Positions 12,065-26,470 of a stretch of 64,000 nt of DNA are shown one piece after another. Below the pieces are notes generated by a model that searched no databases, was not told the DNA's origin, and saw nothing but the letters and a program-made list of their open reading frames with translations. The stretch is taken from assembly GCA_017163975.1 (NCBI GenBank), contig JAFFSR010000221.1:7378001-7442000 (forward strand). Reading direction: 5' to 3'. Numbering within the stretch: the first letter of the stretch is position 1; every line of letters begins with the position of its first letter. This DNA is from Anastatus disparis. Taxonomy: Eukaryota; Arthropoda; Insecta; Hymenoptera; Eupelmidae. The position numbers and the translations under genes are program-made.

Positions 12065-13317
12065 AAATTTCCCATCAGGAATCGAATATTTTGATACATT
12101 TGTCTATTTCATCATATTACTATTGTATGATAAAGTTGTGATCAGTTTTTATATATTTTTAATCTGGGTTCTTTAATGAAAACACGACTGCATGACGAGC
12201 TTAATTATTTTGTAAACATAATATATAAGAACATGAAAAATAATGATAATTTGAAAAGCAACATTAAAATTAAAATAGAAAGATATAATACAGTATTTTA
12301 AATAATACTTATGAACATAAAAGAAAAATATAGAAAAAAATACTACAAAAACTGATTTATGTATGTAAGGCATTAAAATGCAGCATAGAGAATTCACATT
12401 TGTAAATTATTTTTTTTAGATGAAGCTTAAAATACAATTCGTAAGTCTTTTAATCCTTTAGAATTTTGAATGAAGCACGTATCAGGTTGTACGTATAGCT
12501 CTTGAAGTTTTCTTACGATTGTGGTAAGATATACGACATTGTCGTTTGAGGTTGTAATTGTCGTTTACATGCTCGGAAAAATATTGTTGCTACTCTTGAA
12601 AAAAATTGAAAGTGGAATCCTTTTGTTGAATCAAATTTCTAAATAAATAACTACAACAGAAGTTTTTTTAGTTAAACGATGGCAATAATTAAATAAAAAA
12701 ATGTATTTATTAAATATGTAAAAAATTTTTGTGAATAAATAATGAGTAATAAAACGTATATCTGTAGAAAGAAGGGTGTTATTTATTAGAATAATTAAAA
12801 GGTCTAGAAATAAGTAAATTAATCTAATTTATAAACCGTCAATCACAAATTAAATTTTTTAGTATTTTGGAATAAAAATTTATAGAATGCATAGAATGGT
12901 ATTCCACGTTCAAGCCTTTCATTTGTCACTTTGAAAACTGATTTTTATAAGAAATTGAGATATCAAATTTGAGTCTGTCAAAGAAAGAAATATTTGAAGA
13001 TCGAATTTTTCTACGCATTTCAGTAAAGTAAAGCATTTGACACGTTGTTATGTGAAATTGTACTATGTCAAAATAAGAGCAGTAAATAGCTTTATAAATA
13101 AGAATGAGATGAAAAATAAAATTACGTCAAATTTTTATAGATCTATATTTTTTCGAGATAAATTAGCTTTGAACAGTCAACAATTAAGCACACATTAATT
13201 TTTTATAAAGTGACTGTCATGTTTTATATATAATGAAAAATTTATAAAAAAAAAAAATTCAGAAGTACATTTAATTTTTAGAAAATTATAACGTTAAAAA
13301 AAATGTCATGAATTTAA

Positions 13318-13510
13318 TTTAACGTCGCTGTATTTATGCTATCATTGCGGTGCTAATTAGCGACCGAGATCATCAGTGTGTTTGTAAAAAAGCACATTTG
13401 ACGTACAGTGGTGCTTGTATCAATCAACTGAGAGCGAGATTCGAACTTGGGACTTCGAAATTACGAATCCATCGCTCTACCGACTGAGCCACCTGACGAC
13501 CTCCAAAGAA
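13318..13510 (-). mobile_element. tRNA-derived SINE, near full-length copy 4 (minus strand)
   Basis: Read on the minus strand: GGTGGCTCAGTCGGTAGAGC head with A box, an AAGTTCGAATCTCGC B box, ATTGATACAAGCACCACTGT, the GTCGCTAATTAGCACCGC block and the GACGTTAAATT tail. Sequence upstream of its head (to about 13547) matches that upstream of copy 1, including CTTTTTCTTGAATCAC. Confidence 0.85.
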
Positions 13511-15149
13511 AGGTAGTTCGTGATTCAAGAAAAAGTAGAGACTTCAATTGCAACTAACTTAAATGTTTAAATAATGTTATTGGTGTACTTTTCACACGTT
13601 ATACATAATGAGAAACTAATGCACAATATCTAAAAAGATTTAATAATGAAATTTTGAAAAAAATAAAAAAGATTTATGCCGATGGTGTCAGATTACGGTT
13701 AATTAAATGAAATTTTAGTTTATGGCAAACCTCGTTGATATTAATTTTTTCGTTCGCAGCTGTATTTTTAATTTTTCATACTTGAAAAAAAATGTTACAG
13801 TTGAATTTAATACATTTCGACTTATGTGAAAACACAATACATTATATTTACAAAAACAATACAAAAAAAAAATTTTTTTAATTTTTTTTTAAACTGGGTT
13901 TTTATTTGTGCAACGATACATGGAAAGATGATAATAATCATAAGAAATAAATTTTAATTAAATGAAGAGTTTAAATTACTACACAAGTCGAATCCATGTA
14001 ACTAAAAACGAAAAAAACAAAAATATATTTAATTACGCAAATAAATGCAGAAAAAAGTTATCATTGGCAAAAATGTTTATTTCAACAGATGAAGTGAGTA
14101 AAAATACTATACATGAAGTCGATCAGAAAAGTTCTATAAAATTAAAAATTGATGAAAATAACGACTCCATAGCATTCAAATTGGTGTAAGAAGAAAATCG
14201 GTTTTAATGATATGGATTTCCTTCAAAAAGATACTCTACTACCTTCGAGCATTAGCTTACATACTTTTATTCGCTAAAGCGCTAAAGAATATTCCTGTCG
14301 GTCTTATCGAGGGTCTTGTAGTCAAAGTAATAATAGTAATTATAATAATAGGTGCTTAAAATCAAAATATTTATATTTATAACCATTCCCGTGGAATCTG
14401 AAATATAAAACTTAAAATTATCTTTATTGAATCTGAAATAAAATAAACGAAAATTATTGAAGGGCATTCTTACTGCCTCCCGCTTTCCAAAATAAACCGT
14501 AATTGTTGAAAAATTTTTTAATAGAGAATTTTGAATTTCAAAAATTCGTATGCTACCATTGTAAATAAAAATTTCAGATAAAATATTTATATCTTGATGC
14601 GAAATAATTAAATCGTTTAATTTTAAGGATATTGATGAATTTATAAATGAATTTAAATTTACATTGTGGCTTAGCTCCTAAGAACACATTTTAAATAAAA
14701 ATTATATTATCCATATAAAATGTTAATATTTACAAAAGATAAAACGAAGGGAATTTTGCAATATTTTGTTGATTGTTAGAATGGTTGAAAAATTCAAACT
14801 ACGCTATGAAAAGTAATTTGTAAATAGTTTCTTCTATTACAGCAGTTGGATGTAACTTGTCTTAATTAAATGAATACACATGCACATACATATATACAGA
14901 CATTTTCGGCAAACCAGCAAATTGATAGAATGTTTTTGTTGAAAAATTCTAACTCGACAAAAATATTTTATCAATACAATGCTTTCTCTATGAAAAAGCA
15001 AAAAGTACTCAAAAAAGTATTTTCAAATACTTTTTGAAATTATTTTTTTTATGTTTATTTCCTATTTTTTTATTGATTTGAAGTCTTTTAAAAAATACGG
15101 AATGAAGAAGAATTTAGCATAAAAAAATTCAATTTGGTAGAGTTAAAAA

Positions 15150-15288
15150 ATAGTATATTATTCACCTAGGGAGAAAAGTTGACTATCAATTGTTCGCGTA
15201 TTTGCGTTTCTCGCTTCGCTCGAGAAGCAATCTATACGCGAACATTTAATAGTCAACTTTTCCTCCTATTAGGTGAATAATATACTAT
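15150..15288. mobile_element. 139 bp fold-back element
   Basis: Arms ATAGTATATTATTCACCTA...GAAAAGTTGACTAT...GTTCGCGTAT are mirrored at the right (ATACGCGAAC...ATAGTCAACTTTTC...AGGTGAATAATATACTAT). The centre is a smaller hairpin with CTCGCTTCGCTCGAG. It is a strong single hairpin with no coding content. Confidence 0.8.
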
Positions 15289-16299
15289 GAAAAATTTTGT
15301 AAATATAAAAAAATGTTCAACATGAATTTTTTAATTATTCAAAATTTTCTAATGTTGAAGAAACATCTAATATATTTATTATATAAATAATAAAAATATA
15401 CTTGAATATGAAATAAATAACAACCAAATAAAGGACTTATTTTTATTTATTCAATCACCTTTGATTTTAGGATTCTGATAAAGGTAAGAAATCAGTTACT
15501 GGAAGAGCAAAAAAGAAGGTAATAAATAAAATCCAGTTCGAAATATCACTCAATGTCTATTACTAAAAATAAATGGTTTTCCTTTTATTTTAATTTATAG
15601 ATTTTCTATTTAATCTTTTCATTAATTTCCATATAAAATAAGAAGTAGATTAATACCCTTTTTTGTCTCTTTCGTTTTTTCGACAGCATCAACTTTATCA
15701 TTCTAAATTTAAATCTTATTATGCATTCGTGCATTACAATCAAAATTTAATCGAATTTAATTTGCATGTTCCTTAGGCTAAAATTGACCTGGCTATTATA
15801 CATTATTCAAAGATTCACGTATAGTATACGGTCTTGCGACACAAACAATACTCTCCTCTGTCCATTTGGATTATACATCAACTAAATAATCAGAATATCT
15901 ATATCGTTTGATCTGCTAATAAGCATTGTCTCATCCAAGCTAGGTGATGCGATTCAATAAGCTTTCTCACCATTTGATATCAAATGGTTCGCAATAAATG
16001 TATCAAAGTTTGATTTTTAAATTAATATCAATCTTGTCAGCCAGACGTTAATTCTTGTGCTTTCTTTTGTTTTATAGATAGATTTTTTGAGAACTCAGAA
16101 ATTTTAAGATAATTATTGACGCAATATACAAACACGAAAAGAAGAGCAACAATTCATTTAATTATCAATTTATTTTTTACATAATAATTAAATATATTTA
16201 AATTCTAAATAAGTTCAAAGATAAAATTCTAACATAAAGAAGAATTATCATGTAAAAACTTTGTACTGTATTCGAAAAGAATGTTTAAAAATATTTTTT

Positions 16300-17110
16300 A
16301 ACATTTATCAATTCGCTCGTCATAATGACCTATTTATATTTTATATGTTTACTCGCACGCAATGCAAACTAAAGAGACGCTCGAAACTGTAAAAACATCC
16401 TATCTCGTTGTTTCTTTCAAATATTGTTTTATTCACGCGCGCGTCATAAAAAAATCAGCGAATCGTCTTATTATCTCATGCCTATAACGTATACATGATC
16501 ACGTCGATGCCATTTATCGGAAGGTTATATCGTTTTCACGTATTATGCGCGTCCACGCTTATACATATAACCAAACAGTGTGAATGATCCATAAAATAAA
16601 AAGGAAAAGAAGAAGAAGAAAAGGTAGATATATATCTTGCTCTAAAAATATCCAGCAGTAGGCTCTTTTTTTCTGCCTGAAGACGGCTTAACGCTATAAT
16701 GCCACAACGATACTCTTGTGTCTTTCTTTAACATCGTAATATTTAGGCATCTCGTATTTCTTTGTTGGAAAGCATCGGAGTTGCCTTTGAGGTTTTATAC
16801 CTGTGTCTTCCTTTTTTTTCTCCTATACCTCTCATTCTTTTTTTTTTCGTTTGCTTTCTTGACTTGATTTTTTCTTCGTTCGTTTGCTTTCTCGAGTTGC
16901 TTTTTTCCTACTTTTTGCTTATAAACGAGAATGGGCTTTTTCATCCCTTAGCAACGAAGGAGAAAGAGAAAATTAACCGCGGAAAGACGCACGACGTTAA
17001 GGGGTATGTATATACAGATATAGATTTAAGCTAACAGGAAAGAAATGGCATTGATCTCTGGGGATTAAATAACAGTCACACCAATGTGATACACTCTTAT
17101 TTGTATTAAA
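16300..17110. other. Less AT-rich intronic island
   Basis: Contains CACGCGCGCGTCATAAAAAA, GATCACGTCGATGCCATTTA and GCGCGTCCACGC, then a pyrimidine-rich tract. No coding signal beyond a low-complexity 90-codon frame (16762-17034) is seen. It is a candidate conserved noncoding element. Confidence 0.3.
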
Positions 17111-20100
17111 GGGAGAGCTGCGATAAACTTTCTTACTTGAATCACTGGAATAGAACAAATTTGTTCAGAGTGACATATTGACATGAATTTGACGCTTACT
17201 TTTTAACACTCGATTTAACAACTCTATTTATAGATTGAACTTCACGTAAACATAAAAAATCAAATGAATTGTCGGTACGTACCAAAATTATTAACAATTT
17301 GCATATTCAAAATAAACTTTAAGCTATAAATTGAACATAATTATGTGATTTATAAAAATAAATAATGAATATTCTTTGTGACAGATTGAAGAGCTAATAT
17401 TATTTATTACCGTGCAAATCCCTATTCTCTTGATTAATATCTTTATAAATTTCATACGATATAATAAGAAATATCAAATACGCAAAATTTGAGAACAGTT
17501 TTTTAATTAATTACTTTTTTGTTGAAAATTTTAAAAAGTCTTTATGATTTAATCATACTAGCAATTCTAAGTGCTTCACTATGTTTATTTTTCAGTTTAA
17601 TATAGTTTATAATCGAAATCGCGAATATTTTACAAATTGCAAAATGCGATTATTTACAAAGTAAAACTAATAATATATGAAATGAAATATTACAGATCTC
17701 AAATTATTTTTTTTCTAATTATTTATTTTTTATAACCTTAATAACGATGTATTTTATGATAAGTTAATTATTCCAAATATTAAATTTAAAATTTTTATAT
17801 TATATATTCGTCACATGTTCTATTTAAAACAATCAAAACGTTCTTATCATAACGAAAAATTTCACTATGAATTTTTTAAATGGAGATACATAATAATAAG
17901 TTAACATTCTAATTTGATGTTTTAATAAATATTAAAATAAACTAAAATCATAGAACTAAAAATGTTGTGTTTCATTTTGATAATAGATGACGTGCAAAAT
18001 TTTAGACTTGATTGTTTAAAAATTTTTATCAGACGCATCAAGTAGAAAACGCACGCTTTAGTCAGACATACATGATAGCGCTCGGTAATTTTTTGTATTC
18101 CTATTTATAGAATGGCATATAAAGTTTGCAAGTATTTTTCTCTTTTCTTTCGTATTCAATAAATGTATTAATAAATGATAAATAGAAAGTAATGGTTATT
18201 GTTACTTATTTTATTACATCATTTTTCGTATAGTTCTTTTTTTTTTAATTTTACAAGTTTTCTAAAAGGAGCGAAAAATTCTTACAACTTATTCTTTTTA
18301 TTACTGTTATTTATATCAAAATAATGATACAGTAATGTCACAAAAATGTGGGCAATGTACTAAGGTCCTCAGCACATTTCTTGTCTCTTACACCCGAATG
18401 TCCTAAAAAGTTTGTTCGAGGCACTGTTTGTGATTTTAAGAAAAGTTGGCCCATCAAAAAAATAAAACAAAGAAAAATCTTATAGTTTAATAATAGCAAA
18501 TGCAGAGGTCAAAATATTGTATTTTTATTATGAAACGCTCAAAGTTTCTATGTCTTCTCGAGCCTGAAATGTATTAAAAAGTATTCTAAAGTCAAGCCGC
18601 AGTGTTACAGCCACGACACGATAAGCAGTACTCAACTTTAAGATGTTTCAGTCGCATGTTCAAGGACTTCTGTTGTTTACATTCTTCCAAACAATAGTTC
18701 CATTCACATATAAGAGAAAAGTTTTCTAAGTATTGACGATAAATACAATTAAAAAGTTCTGCAATGAAAAATAAAAAAAAAAGAATACAAAAATGGTAAA
18801 AAATTTCTTTTCTTTCAAAAGACTTTTTTTAACGTTCGATGTATATTTGATTATTATTTACAATTTATTTTTTTATATACATATTCATGTAGCATATAAA
18901 ATTGTACATAGTACATACATATACGTTATAGTGAAAACTCTCTTACGCTCTTCTCATACGTCTTCTTTAAATTCAACTTTCAAAAGCTTTTATTACTAAA
19001 TTTTAAAACAAGCTTTCGATCATAACGTAATCTGTCGAAAAAAAATAACTCCTAATTTCGGATTCAATTTGTAGATGGATCCAAAAACAATGCCAAAGAT
19101 ATTTTTAAACAATTCACAATTATTGAGAAACAGATCGATAGCATAACAACAATTCACGGCCGATTACACAAATTCTAATGAGCTGGGCATAATTGAACTA
19201 GCCTTAAATAATGCGCTGTGAATGCAATATTAATTATGCGTATTTACGAAAGCTCTCAATGCTTTAAAGGTAAGCATAGGTAAGATTGAATGAGTATATA
19301 CAGAGATTTGAAAACAAAAATATAAAATTGACTGCTTTAACCTTGACCTCTAAAAAATTTTTTAGTATTCAAGGGACAAATAGAATCGAGTCCTATATAC
19401 TTATATATGTATAATTTATTTATAGATTTCATATAAATTTTAAAAGTTAACATTTATAAATATAATAATTATTATTAGATAAAGAAAATACTTTAACTTT
19501 TAACTTTTTAATATTTTCCATCAAAGTTGGAATTGATTTATTTTTATTTTGTAAACAATACGTATTCAATAAAATATACGAACGTTCCGTCAGATTTTTT
19601 ATTCAAAAACTTTTTCCTACAATACGTCCTTTCTAATGTTATGCCATGCACTTATAAAGAATCTCAATTATAAAAAGAAAAGAAATAAGTCATAATAAGT
19701 CTTCCAAATAAAAAAAGATTTTTTCAAATTAATTTGTTGTGAACAATTGTTCAAGAATAATTTAAATTACTAACATATAAATTGTAAAGAAAATTTTAAA
19801 TTATTTAAATTCAAATTAACTTCAAAGATCCATTATTTTTTTTTTAATTTGATCAAATAATATTATTCGCTCTTAAAGTAATAGAGACAAAATTGACATT
19901 CTAGTGGAACATTTATTTTATTTATTCATAACTGTATGATTTATATATCAAAAACAAAAACATGAAAATAATAATACACTTTCTAATGCGTACAGAAAAT
20001 AAGCTCTACAAATTTAAAGTTTGCAGTATGGAATAATTTTTCACGATGTCACAAACAATATTTTTTAGTGCTTGCATAGAAATAGCATGTCTCTCAGGGG

Positions 20101-21810
20101 CAAAATGCATATTCATATATTGCATAAATGTGATAAATGAATATTAATTTTTTAAATTTTTAATTTGTTCTATTATATTAGCTTTACTTTATTTAATTAT
20201 ACATAATAATAAATTATTTAATATTTTTATTCTTAAACGATTAAAATACATAAAATTAAATGAGAATTTGAAAGAGAAAAGACAAACTAAACATCTATTA
20301 TGAAACTCTTCACTAATTTATTAGCATCTAATTTTATAAAGGTCTGAAAATAAGAGAAATTAATTAAACGTGAATATCATCATCTCATATAAATGAAATT
20401 CACAGATGAAAAATCATTAATTTTGTTTCGTCTAATTCTTGTTTAAAAGCAATAATAATAATTTAAAATAAAATTGTTTGAAAAAATATACAAACCAATA
20501 TAAATTCATATTTTATAATATATCACGTAAATATCTTGACAAAGCCATATTATTTGAGTTACCATAAAATAATTTCAGTCCTCTTGAAAATCTTATGTAT
20601 TCAAAATTTTGAAAAAGGAAAAAAGCAAAACTTGCTTGAATAAGCATTTTGGAAATGCGAAGATCGATCTTTACACAAGGGCTTTGCAATAGTTTAGATA
20701 AACTAAATATATAGGATAGTTGTGGAGTAGCTGGATTTATCGTATTTGTCCAATAAGTATGCAATATCCTTACATCTATATAACCTTCCTTCCTTCCTTG
20801 ATGTTTGCGTGAGGATTTTCAGTCAAGATCATACGTTCATTGTATTCCTTAGCCTCGAAATCAATAGATTTACTACCACTGCACCTTTGTCAGCTTCTCT
20901 CTATATCCTATCTATGTTTATATTTGACTTTTCTGCGATACTATTCATCAAATGCAACAACGTTGCGTTTCAGGAAATTATTATGGTATAAATTTTAAAT
21001 AACTTAAACTATTATTTCATATAATTTGAATTACAATATTTTCATGTACATATAAGGTACTTGAATTAATTTTACATTTTAGTTCGCAGATTAAATCATT
21101 AGGCTTTGACGTACTTATTGCGAAGCAAATACGTAAACTTACTTCAAAGCGTTGGAAATTAAAGCCTTATTATAAATTACGCAGGTTAAAGGTTTATTAA
21201 GTTCTCTTCAAAGTTTGATTTAGTTGTAATCATTAGTTAATGTGGCTTGGAAATTTTGCGCTTACAATTCTGCAGTAATGAGAATTGTTGCTTTGTAATT
21301 TTAATTTAAATAACGGCATGCGTTTTAATCCTTATTACGTTTATGGATCAAATTTTTTATCACAAATCGATGCATACAAAAGATCAAATGAATTTATGGA
21401 ATGTCTTTAAATATTATTCAGATATCCAAATATATTTGAAATCCGAACATTATTGAAGTTTTATTATTTGAATTATAAATATCCAATTATATTAATTTAA
21501 TTTGAATTTCGTAATTTTCATGATTTTAACAATTTCATTGAAAATTTTGTGCTACAATAATTTGTGTTTAGAAATTCCGTAATGCTTGAAATTCCATCAA
21601 TATTTTAAGTTACTGGTATGATTCCGTTAATTATTTCCTCTAATAAAAGTAAAAACTCTTTTTTGGAAAAGGTTACCACTATATTTCTTGTTTATATTGT
21701 ATTATGATACTTTGTTTTACACATATTATTTAAATACAATATTGATAAAAAAATGCTTTTCAATAAAGAATGTACGAAAAAAAGTAAACAAATTTACCTT
21801 TAAATCATGA
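17111..21810. other. Plain AT-rich intron
   Basis: I see no recognisable feature. Short frames at 18793-18999 and 20513-20991 are not supported as genes. Confidence 0.55.
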
Positions 21811-21903
21811 ATATCGTCGGGTAGGCGGAACAAAGATACACATGATTTTGAGTTTGAAAAAGTCAAACGATGTGTATGTTTGTTCCGCCAACCCGAGGAT
21901 ATG
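21811..21903. mobile_element. 93 bp fold-back element
   Basis: Inverted arms ATATCGTCGGGTAGGCGGAACAAAGATACACAT and ATGTGTATGTTTGTTCCGCCAACCCGAGGATAT around a short centre. It is distinctly richer in G+C than its flanks, as a small MITE would be. Confidence 0.75.
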
Positions 21904-24599
21904 AAAAATTTTTTGAATTATTTATTTAAAATGTTTGTCCTTGTAAAGGATAAGATCATGTAGGTGAATAAGAATTTGTGTTTATACTTGAAATTCAAAG
22001 CATACCTTCGTGACATTTTTCTTCTAAAAAGGGATAAAATTTATTATATTTATGTATAAATAAAAATAGTTTATACATATATTAAAATAACATTATACTG
22101 TCTTGTAAATTTAAAATTAACTGTAGTTAATATTTAATTTAAAATCAATGATAATATTTGTCAAAATTTTTATTCAGTTATAATTTTGTAATCACATTAA
22201 ATGTGATAGCCTGAAATATTTATTTTATATTTTTATAAAAACAGTTTGATTATAAAGATTCGTTCATCTTGATAAAAGAAAGAAGATTCATTATAAATAA
22301 AACTTTTAATATAAATGTCATAATTTAAGCCAATCGTATTATAAAGATTTAGATTAATTTGAATAAACGTCAATTTGAAATGATCAAAAAAATTTTTCTG
22401 CTAACTTTTAAGCGGGCGTCTTTTATGTAAATGATTGATCGAAAAATTATTGATTAAACACTTTCATAAAGCGTTACAATTTAGTACGCCGATTGACACA
22501 CATTAAGCAGAGGTTTACCGTATAAAATTGTGGTGATAATATCTTTTGCGTGACTTGCCGAACTTAGAGTCGAGATTTAATTGGCTTTTAAATCGTAGCA
22601 CGTATTAAGTGTTATTCACACTAGTCTAATTTAATCGATTTTATTTAAGGCGATATAATAGGGTATATATGATTGATGTATAGTTATCAAAATTGAAATT
22701 TTTCGGATATTCAAAATTTTTTAAAAATACATACTTTTTATTGTTTATACCAAAAGGATATAAAATAAAAATATTTAAAAAAATTTTTGGATTAAGAATC
22801 AAAAATTTGAAAAACGATAATATCGGTATTTTACATCCTCCTAATCAAAAAAGTTGCGTTTTACAAGCAAGAGCTTTTTTAGCTGTCTTAGTGATCGAAT
22901 AAAAGTATATCCTTTTGTTTCTTCAAATTTATCAACGGAAATTAAATTCATGTGAATTATTTTTTATCATGTAATTTTCTACGCTGTATTAATGAGTCTG
23001 TATATTATAAATATTCGTTGTGCGATATGATACGTTGCCTATTCTCCTTAGTAAAAATGACAATCATATGATAAAGATTGGCTTAAGTTACTGAACAAGA
23101 GAATATAATAGCGAAAAGAAACATAAGAAAAAGAGATAAAACGAAAATATTAGGTATAATTTAAACCATTTAAACTTTAAAGATGATTGCATTAATTAAA
23201 ATAAGATAATATTTGTCATAAAATAATTGTACGCTTTAATTCTTTAATATTTAATATTTAAAATAATTTATTGTACATAAATGCATTCATTAAAATGAAT
23301 TCTAAAATTAATTTGAAATATTTTGCGATTTTAAAGCTATTTGCTTAAAACTAGAGCTGGAAAAGTGATTGTCCTAGTAAAACTGGTTTGATTGCAAAAA
23401 TTTTTAATACCGTTTTGACTAATAACGATTGGACTGAACGGGCTTTTTTTTAATTATTTGAAAAATATATATGAATAACTTTTGAATTCTTTTTTTAAAA
23501 TGTGCGTATATTTGATATTAAAATTTATACTATTGAAGATTTGAATAAATTTTAATAAAAAATTTATTAAAATTTATAAAAATTTATTTAAAATAGTCTG
23601 AGTATTTGAAAAATTCATCGTTAAAAATAACTCCCAGCTCTGTTAAAGTTTATTAAAAAACTTTCTGAATAAAATATTTTGTGTGCAGTGATGCTAAAGA
23701 ATTAGTCTGTCAAAATTAAAACAATAAAATTCCAAATTCTAGTTTATTTTCATTACGTTATGGTCCTCGCTTCACTCGGGCCCTAACTTCGACCGTGTGA
23801 TAAAGTGCCGCTTAGAGGTCAAATGTATTGTAATGTACTATTTTGCTTTAGATTTAAATAGCATAAAATAATTTTAAATAATTTTTTTTTCAAACACGAT
23901 GTACTTCAACACCCTTCATTTAAATCAACAGCTTTTATCAGTATTATAACTTTATCCAATGTAAAAGTGAAAACACAAAACCACAAATATCGGATTCCCA
24001 TTGACGTTTTATTATATTTATATAGAAAATCTTAATATAATAAATTTGCTGGACATAATTAAAATACTGAATGTAAATTGGCCTTTTTTATTTCTCTCGG
24101 TGAATGTATACAACAACAACAACGCGAAATAAATTCTATAAACGGTAAAACAGCGTATAAGTTGAAGGCTTTAAATTTTTATCAGCATCAAAAACATTCC
24201 GAGCGTATGCAATAATGGCTTTAGCTAGCATAAATTTTTTTTTCGTAATTATACGTACTCGACAGCTTTTTTACATTTTCCTTTCGTTCCAAGAGAAATG
24301 TGTAGCTCTATTCGTGACCAACTTGAATTTTATGCAGACTTTAGATTTGAATAGCAGGGTAGTATCCAGCTTGCTTCGTTACAACGTGAATTAGCCAACG
24401 GTTAACATAGTTTTCTCATTCGGAAAAATTCACTTTCTTTTGCTTCAATACCTTTTTTATGTTCTTTCTTTTCTTCATATCACGATTTTAAGTTTTCACT
24501 CTGTCATTTCGTGTAACGTGATTAATAATTATAAAGTTTTTAAATCATGCAAATAATTTATAACAAATATCTAAAAAATTTTTAATTAAAGTATTTAAA

Positions 24600-24906
24600 G
24601 CGCTATATTATCATATTTAATATTAAATTTATGAATATGTGAGCTGGAAATTTTAATTAGAAATATAATTTATTATTTGCAGTTGGTAAAAATAAAACAG
24701 AACTAGCTTTGTAAATATTAAAGAGGAAAGGCTAGGTGAATACTGATGTTTATTTTGTTAAACTAGCAGATTCTCCTTAATTTATAAAATTATTTATTCC
24801 AATCCTGCAAGTAATGCGCTATATTATATTTAATATTAAATTTATGAATATTTAAGTTGAAAATTTTAATTAAAAGTATAGTTTATTATTTGCAGCTCGT
24901 AAAAAT
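24600..24906. repeat. Local duplication, period about 217 bp
   Basis: GCGCTATATTAT...TTTAATATTAAATTTATGAATAT...TTTATTATTTGCAG occurs at 24600-24694 and again at 24817-24906, with small gaps. Confidence 0.65.
24694..24798 (+). repeat. Dispersed repeat, copy 1 of 2
   Basis: TAAAACAGAACTAGCTTTGTAAATATTAAAG, then GAGGAAAGGCTAGGTGAATA, TGATGTTTATTTTG and CAGATTCTCCTTAATTTATA, is matched at 26757-26887. Type unknown. Confidence 0.65.
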
Positions 24907-25149
24907 ATTGATTATCACGTTACAGTTTGTAAAAATGTTAATTTTTTGCGTGATTATGAGGAATAAAATATTTAAAAAGCTGTACACTTTTTTTATTAAC
25001 AACCAATGACTTAGAGAAATTATTTTGGCTTCGTCACCTAGAAAGTTCTGTGCTCGATAAAAAAAGTAGTTTTCAAAATACATTTTGAGATAGAAGCAAC
25101 CCAAATACAGTATTTTTAGAAAATGTCCTAGTGTATGTGTAAAGTTAAA

Positions 25150-25220
25150 ATTCAAGATGGCGGAAGCGGTAAAGTGGTCCGATAAAACGCGGTTAATATT
25201 TCACATGTGCCATCCTGAAT
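25150..25220. repeat. Short inverted repeat with ATTCAAGATGGC ends
   Basis: ATTCAAGATGGC at 25150-25161 is mirrored by GCCATCCTGAAT at 25209-25220 (one mismatch). The enclosed DNA (GGAAGCGGTAAAGTGGTCCG) is unusually G+C-rich for this intron. It may be a tiny MITE. Confidence 0.4.
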
Positions 25221-26212
25221 CTAAAGCTAATTTTGTAATGTTTAGTTAGCATTTTGCATGAAAATATGTATTATATCCGTCAGCTGAAATACGAAAACAT
25301 AATAGACCCGTATTTTTTCGTTTTTCGAAATATGATAAATTTTAGTGCCATGATACCTGACGTCACACCTAATTTAAATATCCTTATCTTTCTAAGTTTT
25401 CACCTAAATAATAAAAGAAATAATACGTGTCCTTTATTTTTACTTGTTCTAAATGTTGGATGTAATGGATTTTAGAAAAATTTTTCATGTAACATTCCAG
25501 TTTATGAAGATGTTTATTATTTGATTGAGATTTCAACAGAATCAAAAATGAAAAGTCTTTAAGGAAAATTTTTTAAAATTTACATATTGAATGCAATTTG
25601 CTTAATAAAACTTGAATATTGATATATCAGTTTTAATTGAATAAATAAAACTAATATATCAAGTTTTTCTATGCAGTGACTGATGAAAAAATATGATTTT
25701 ACTAAAAAAAATCAATTTTTTCCTACACTTTATTATCATTAGTTTAAAAGAAATTGAGTTAAATATTTCTACGAAGCCAATCTTTTGTTTTAAAGAAAGA
25801 TCATAAGATATATTATTTTCAGAGGTATTCCAAATTACTTTTTTGATGAAAATAAATTATTTCATCCTCTTGAACTTGAAATTTTTTAAATTATAACGCT
25901 AAGGATTTATTTTAAAATTTTCCGTACCTTGATATCTAAATAATCTCTATTTGTATTTATCGTTTAAATATTCGACGTTATGCACCGTGCATCTTACTCG
26001 GCAACCTTATTTGCAACGTTTTACTTTAAAAATTATATAATCGCTGCTTTCTATTTTCTTTCCCTTTAAGAAATTGCCCTCTATTTATCCATTACTGCGA
26101 TGATAGTAATAGACATGCGATTTTGAAAAGTGCACAAGCTGTAAAATTCGCTACGAATTTATCGATTGTTTTTTAAAGTTTGTTCAATTTTATTCGAAGC
26201 TTGAGAGACTTT

Positions 26213-26470
26213 TACACTGAGAAAAAGATTTTGTAGTTTCAAAGAAACGTGTGTTTCAATAGTGCCAAACACATGATTTCTTTAAATCAAAAAAAATTTT
26301 TTATTTTTAAAAAAATATTTATTTATTTCAAATATATCTAATTTAAAATATTTCAAATAAATAAATATTTTTTTGAAAATAAAAAAATTTTTTTGATTTA
26401 AAGAAATCATGTGTTTGGCACTATTGAAACACACGTTTCTTTGAAACTACAAAATCTTTTTCTCAGTGTA
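26213..26470. mobile_element. 258 bp near-perfect palindrome with TA and CACTGAGAAAAAG ends
   Basis: Arms of about 123 bp around a 12 bp centre. The ends are TA-CACTGAGAAAAAG and CTTTTTCTCAGTG-TA, consistent with a TA target duplication and a Tc1/mariner-like MITE. The arms contain TTTCAAAGAAACGTGTG and GTGCCAAACACATG and differ at very few positions, suggesting a recent insertion or gene conversion. A short open frame over the right arm is incidental. Confidence 0.85.

Noticed and set aside
23340..23650. Possible fold-back with AGAGCTGG and CCAGCTCT ends
   Set aside because: Only about 8 bases match at the ends and the interior is simple A/T sequence; the similarity is too weak.
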